Below are positions 59,326 through 64,000 of a DNA stretch of 64,000 nt, piece by piece. Every line of letters starts with the position of its first letter. The first letter of the stretch is position 1. The position numbers were made by a program, and so were the translations under genes. The stretch is from Trametes villosa (taxonomy: Eukaryota > Basidiomycota > Agaricomycetes > Polyporales > Polyporaceae), in the NCBI GenBank assembly GCA_002964805.2, contig PUDQ02000034.1:248001-312000 (forward strand), given 5' to 3'. The notes under the pieces were generated by a model. It saw only the letters and a list, made by a program, of their open reading frames with translations, ran no database searches and had not been told where the DNA came from.

Positions 59326-60216
59326 CCCGTACTGAGGCGAACGCACGCGAGTGGCCAGTCAAAGGTGTGGAGTGCTAGTGAAGAGCGAAGCTCAATCAGT
59401 GCGTGGGTTGGTACTCTATTGTAAGACAACTTGATATTCGATGAGGTGTATGCACAAACTTTCCTCGACGACTGCCACAGGACCGGGGACAACCGATACG
59501 GTACTTTGGATGTTCGATCTCAGCGCCTTGGATTCACCGCCACCCGGACAGGAACTTGAAGGTAGCTCTGCTGCCTGCATGCCTAGCAGTCGTTTTCCGC
59601 CCACCAACACCATCGCTCGGTGACTCGCCCCTTTCTGACGTCGGGAGATCGAAGCACCGGGGACCAACAGGAAAGTCGGCGAGGCAGCTGCAGCGTACAT
59701 CTCAGCGCGGGCATGCAATACAAACCGACGCGGTTCACAGACGAACCGGTGCATGCGTCCGCCTTTTGCAGAAGTTAATGGGGCGCAGCATGGCCATGGC
59801 CGGCGGTCAGATTGTCACGAAGTTGAGCGGTGTTTTGACTGTGCATCCTTGCCGCCGTAAGGGTGTGCGGCCATCTCTCCTGACCGATGCAGGAGCGCGA
59901 GGCGGACAGCGGCTTCCGCAGCGATGACCTGCAGCTGAGCGTAACGGTGCGCGGGGTGTGCGCATAGATGACGATGTACTCCATACCTCCCTTGGCCAGT
60001 CATGAAAACAACGTGGTCGCAAACTGGAGAGTGGTTGCTATACGCAAGTTATACGTTCGCGGAACCAGGTATACATATGTCAATAGTACAGTTAGCGATT
60101 ACATGGTGCCGTTCATAGCGTGTTATACAAGGCCAGCGATACAGTGCGTCGCGACTCGCGATCCGATCCTCCTGTCCAAGCCCCAAGAAACCACCTCGCA
60201 CCTCGCACGTCCCACC
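59326..60216. other. Convergent intergenic stretch
   Basis: 3' flanks of DUF6533 gene C and of the LRR-like gene. No gene is seen. Confidence 0.5.
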
Positions 60217-61793
60217 TCACGTCTCACGCGACTCCCGCACAGCCGAACCCCCATCTTCAAGCTCGAACGCGGTGCAGCGCACCTCCGTAAGCCACTGCGA
60301 GCGCTCCGCCTCCTTGCGACACAGTACACTGTTCCCCGCGCCCATGCACTTCCCGTTCGCGCACGCTGAGACCGAGCCCCCGCCGCGCTTGCGCAGCATA
60401 ACCCCTGCGCTCAGCCCGAATCCGCCCGCCGCGGGGCCCCCGAGCGTGAACTGCGGGCTCGCGGGGTCGGGGATGCAGCCGCCGCTCGAGAGGCAGGGTA
60501 GGAGCGTGGGCAGGGTCGCGGGCGTGGATGCGTACGTGAAAATGCGGAGGCGCTGCGCGTTGGACAGCGTGGGCGCGAGGAAGCCGAGGATGTGCAGTTT
60601 GAGCTCAGTCGGGAGGCGCGGGAAGGGGAAGAAGGAGTGAGCGGGGGAGGGTATGGCGGAGAGGGGGTATGGCTGGCCGATCGCGGAGAAGAGGGTATTG
60701 GAGGGCAGCTGGACGCAGGAGCAGGACTCGGAGCAGGGGGACACAATGTTCGTGGCAGGGAGCGCGTCGCGGGATGTGGGCCGCAGGAGGAGCACGCGTG
60801 AGTATCGGAGGAGGGCGATCGCTTCCTTCTCGACGAGGCTCCTGAGCGTTGCGTTCCGTGTCAGTGACCGTTTGAGGTCGGCTTCGACGTCCTGCCACCG
60901 TGAGAGGCGGGAATCGGAATCCTCCTCATCCGAGGAGAGGTCGCTCTGGTTCGGGTGCTGTGAGAGTCCAGTGGCGTAGAGCTCCATGCGCAGCAGGGTA
61001 TAGTTCGCGTGGCGAATCGCCCGCACTATCGGCCATACGCCCCGCACGCGCAGTTGATTACCATTCAGCTTCAGCACCTGGAGGTGGCACCGCGGCGACG
61101 TGAGGTAGTCGACGAGGGATGGCGCAGCTGCCTGCGTGAGGCCACAGACGGATAGGTGGATCTCGCGGAAGTAGGGGGCGTCGAGGACAGAGCAGAAACG
61201 GTCCACGAAGGTGTCTCTGAGCGCGTCGTTACTGGCGAGGGACAGGGTCTCCAGGCGGGAAGAGTTGATGGACAGAGCGAAGACGAGTGCTACATCTCCG
61301 TCCCCAACGAAGGCGTTCTACACTACGAGTTAGCTATATGCTTGCATAGTGAGAAGGTCGGCCGCTCACATTCTGGAGGAAGAGCTCCTTCAACGTAATG
61401 TTATCTTGGAGGTACCTGCTGATAGCGAGAAGCCCGCGGTTGCCGATGCCATTTGAGTTGAGGCTAATCTCAGCAATCTTGTATTTCCGACCGGCTTCCG
61501 AGGACAGGAAGCCGAAGAGCTCTTCGCAGCCCTCGTCCCCGAGGTAGTTGTGGCCGAGGATGAGCTTCGTGACGGATCGCCGCGAAAGCATGTCCTTCAT
61601 GACCTCCTGGGCCCCTGAATCTTCGCTGAATGGCTGTACGTATGGATAAGTGCGGCAAAGACGTACCTGAGACGGACGTCAGGCCCGCATCCATGCTCTC
61701 AATGTGGCTCCTGGAGGCAAGAGAGACCTTTGGTGCGGAGGTGCGGCGGACGGGGACATGCTGGTTGAAGCCGTTGAGCATGAACGCGTTCAT
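60217..61793 (-). CDS. Leucine-rich-repeat (RNI-like) protein
   Basis: Three exons: 61793-61667, 61614-61370, 61317-60217, giving 490 residues. Repeats of the ribonuclease-inhibitor type run from about residue 48 to 240: SVTKLILGHNYLGDEGCEEL, YKIAEISLNSNGIGNRGLLAI, ITLKELFLQNNAFVGDGDVAL, SRLETLSLASNDALRDTFVD, YFREIHLSVCGL, HLQVLKLNGNQLRVRGV. An acidic patch (SDLSSDEEDSDS) follows, then a region with LPTELKLHILGFLAPTLSNAQRLRIFTY that looks like an F-box-type helix, and a Cys-containing C-terminus. It could be an F-box/LRR adaptor or a scaffold; the domain order (LRR before the F-box-like helix) is unusual, so the function is left open. The acceptor at 61615 gives a 52-nt intron; the nearer AG at 61648 would leave a 33-nt intron out of frame. 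Confidence 0.75.
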
Positions 61794-62209
61794 ACTACTC
61801 GTCGTTTCTGTCGTAGTCGTCGTGGGTGTCGGTTACGAGGGGTCTGTCATGGGCACAGGACGGAAGCCGGCCAGATGAAGCGATAATTAAGTAAAAGGCT
61901 GAGTTGGTAAGCGCCGCCGCTCGCCGCACTAACGCGTGGACTTGGCCGCTAGTCGGGCCAGCAGTCTAAGATCAGCGTTTTCCAGCTAGGTTATGGGTGT
62001 GGGAGAGCGAAAAACACGCAAGCGTACAGAGCGATTGTGGTGGTTTAAGCTCAAGAAGTGACTTGTCAAGCAACAGATTTTTGGGCGTCGCCATGGGCGC
62101 TTGCAGTTCTCCGAGGTTGACTCTGAACCACCACCATCTGTGCTCGTTCGACAGGCTAGCACTTGCTCGATCCGCGCATATCTGCACTTTCGCGGCCTCT
62201 GTGGCCCCC
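61794..62209. promoter_or_regulatory. Shared promoter between the LRR-like gene and TFIIE-alpha
   Basis: This 416-base gap lies between divergent ATGs. No specific element is assigned. Confidence 0.5.
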
Positions 62210-63994
62210 ATGGCGTCTGGTCTGCCGAAGGACGAGCAAGAGACCCTCCGTCTTCTGGTGCAACATGTCTCGCGTGCGTTCTACGAACCCAAGTTCACCG
62301 TTGTTATGGACCAGCTCGTCCGCCATCCTGTGTAAGTATCCGTTCGTTGCTGCTGGGAGATGATGCGGAGCCGGGGATCGTGGTTGCTGGTGGCGTTTTC
62401 GGAGGGGAGATTACTATGGGATGGGCTTGATTACTTACGCGCCACAGTCTCAAGGATGACGATCTGGCGGGTCGGATGGGCTTGCAGCTCAAGGAGCTGA
62501 ACAAGATCATGGCGACGCTGGAGGGCCACAGGCTGGTTCGCATGTATGTACCCAGTCTACTCCAAAACGGCAGCATGCCCAACCGTTTGTGAAAGATACC
62601 GGCAGAATGAGCTGAAGGAGGGCGCGCAGCGCTCGGTCGGCCGGCAGTACTTCTACATCGACTACCAGAACTTCTGCAACGTCGTCAAATGGCGGATGGC
62701 CGAGATGCGGCGGGTCATCGACAAGGGCCTCCGGAACGAGCTCGACAGCAAGGGCTACATCTGCCCCCAGTGCCACAAGTCCTTCCAGCCTCTCGAGGTC
62801 GACCGCTTGTTCAACCCCGCGATGGGCACATTCAACTGCGACATCTGCAATGCGGAGCTGATCGACAACGAGAACGCGGAAAACGTGGTCGGAAGCCAGG
62901 ATCGCATGCAGCGCTTCAATCGACAGATGCGCTTCATCCTGGAAGGGCTGCGCAAAACAGAAGACATGGTGTTGCCTGCGTACGTCTCCTCTCAGAGCAT
63001 CGGTATTGCGCTATTTACCCGTATCCCTTCAGTTTCGATGTTGCTCTCTGGATCAAGAACCATCTCGCCGAGCAAGAGCGCGCCAAGGCCGCCTCAAGAG
63101 ATGGTGGCTTGAAGATCGCCGGATCCTCGGGAGAGGGCCGTCAAGGCGACACGATCGGCGTCGTCCTGTCTGTGGACAAAGACGAAGAAACGGCGCGCCT
63201 CGAGCGCGACCGCGAGGCCGCGGCGAAGCGCCAGCAGAACGCGCTACCACTCTGGCATTTGCAGAGTACGATCTCGGGCGACTTGACTGCATTGGGTATC
63301 AAGGAGAGTGCGCGGGCGGATGTGGCTGACGCGAACCGCCTTCCGAGCTCGAACGACGCGATACTGAGGGGGCTGGGGGCCGCGCAGGGCCCACCGCCTA
63401 TGACGAATGGAGAAGATGTCAAGCCTGTGGTGGTGCAGCCGGACGAGGCAGATTGTACGTCTTGCAACTCTGTCGTGCGCACTCTTCCTCGCCAGACTAC
63501 TGACTATATGCAGACTACGACCAGTACTACGCTTCATTGGCGGCATCTGCGCCTCCTTCTGGTGAAGCGACACCCGGGCTGAACGGGTTCGGGGAGGATG
63601 AGGACGTGAAGCCTTCGATCGAGTATCTCGACTCGTTGAACGAATACCGCAAGCGGTCACGATCACGAGACGACGTCGGCACTGGGGGGAGCACCCCGAA
63701 AATCATGCGGGTTGACGGGCATGTGGATGCTGTGGAGACGGAGTCTGCGCTGTACACGAACGGCATCGAGGCCGAGGCTCTGCCCGAGACGAACGGTGTT
63801 GCGGCAGCAGACGATCCGGTGGTATATGGTGCGTTGTCCTCCTTTATAGTCTGCTTGAGACCACGCTGAAGCTGTTGCCCGTCACAGTGAACGGCGAGCC
63901 GGTGCCGCTTTCGCAGGTCACAGAGGAGCACCAGGAGGCAATGACGCCCGAGGAGTACACGGCGTACTACGAGGTGCTCAGTGCGCAGTCGTAG
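62210..63994 (+). CDS. TFA1: General transcription factor TFIIE subunit alpha (Tfa1)
   Basis: Six exons: 62210-62331, 62448-62543, 62596-62979, 63033-63454, 63514-63828, 63888-63994, giving 481 residues. It is complete, ending six bases before the window edge. TFIIE-alpha recruits TFIIH to the RNA polymerase II pre-initiation complex. Residues 1-115 form the extended winged helix (LVQHVSRAFYEPKFTVVMDQL, LKELNKIMATLEGHRLV, RQYFYIDYQNFCNVVKWRM). A zinc ribbon follows with Cys129, Cys132, Cys154 and Cys157 (YICPQCHKSF, FNCDICNAEL). Next come an acidic/charged linker with ARLERDREAAAKRQQNALP, and a C-terminal half rich in acidic patches and the motif EEYTAYYEVL. All exon phases agree. Confidence 0.96.
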
Positions 63995-64000
63995 TCACGG

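Noticed and set aside
61615..61666. 33-nt intron 1 in the LRR-like gene
   Set aside because: It is too short for this organism and leaves the wrong frame. The later acceptor gives 52 nt and the right frame.

Overview
The window is nuclear DNA from a filamentous basidiomycete, most likely an Agaricomycete (possibly polypore-like). The support is: GC-rich genes cut into many short exons by 50-70 nt GT-AG introns, fungal Zn2Cys6 regulators, three membrane proteins of the basidiomycete-rich DUF6533 family, and core fungal proteins with filamentous-fungal features. All exon models were built by reading frames and splice sites by eye. Unless a gene is marked partial or broken, its exon lengths sum to a multiple of three.

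Layout: 0-11 kb holds the 5' end of a trehalose-phosphate synthase/phosphatase gene, an isolated relic exon, an SPFH/band-7 protein, Lunapark, a broken sugar transporter and a Gbp2/Hrb1-type SR RNA-binding protein. 11-23 kb holds a single-pass membrane protein, an MFSD5-like transporter with a 1.2 kb first intron, the COPII subunit SEC23 (divergent from the transporter) and an 18-exon DHA1 drug/H+ antiporter. 23-37 kb is gene-poor and repeat-rich, with a short Zn2Cys6 regulator, a Mic26/27 MICOS subunit, a small arginine-rich protein and a PIN-like (AEC) carrier. 37-47 kb holds a proline-rich Zn2Cys6 factor, MAM33/p32 and a tandem pair of DUF6533 genes. 47-64 kb holds a small membrane protein, a monocarboxylate-type MFS carrier, a 5'-incomplete cysteine-rich protein, exosome subunit RRP46 divergent from a second small membrane protein, a third DUF6533 gene, an LRR-like protein and TFIIE-alpha (complete at the right edge).

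The most striking result is splicing at its lower size limit. All three DUF6533 genes close their frame only if two separate 2-nucleotide exons are recognised, at homologous positions, each flanked by two normal-length introns. A 3-nucleotide exon is likewise needed to restore the conserved Trp-Gly-Pro of the DHA1 transporter. The three DUF6533 genes share 13 exons, several of identical length (62, 98, 141 and 16 nt).

The genes do not form one pathway. They are mostly housekeeping genes (secretion, ER shape, mitochondria, RNA decay, transcription) interleaved with membrane carriers, two Zn-cluster regulators and decaying gene copies.
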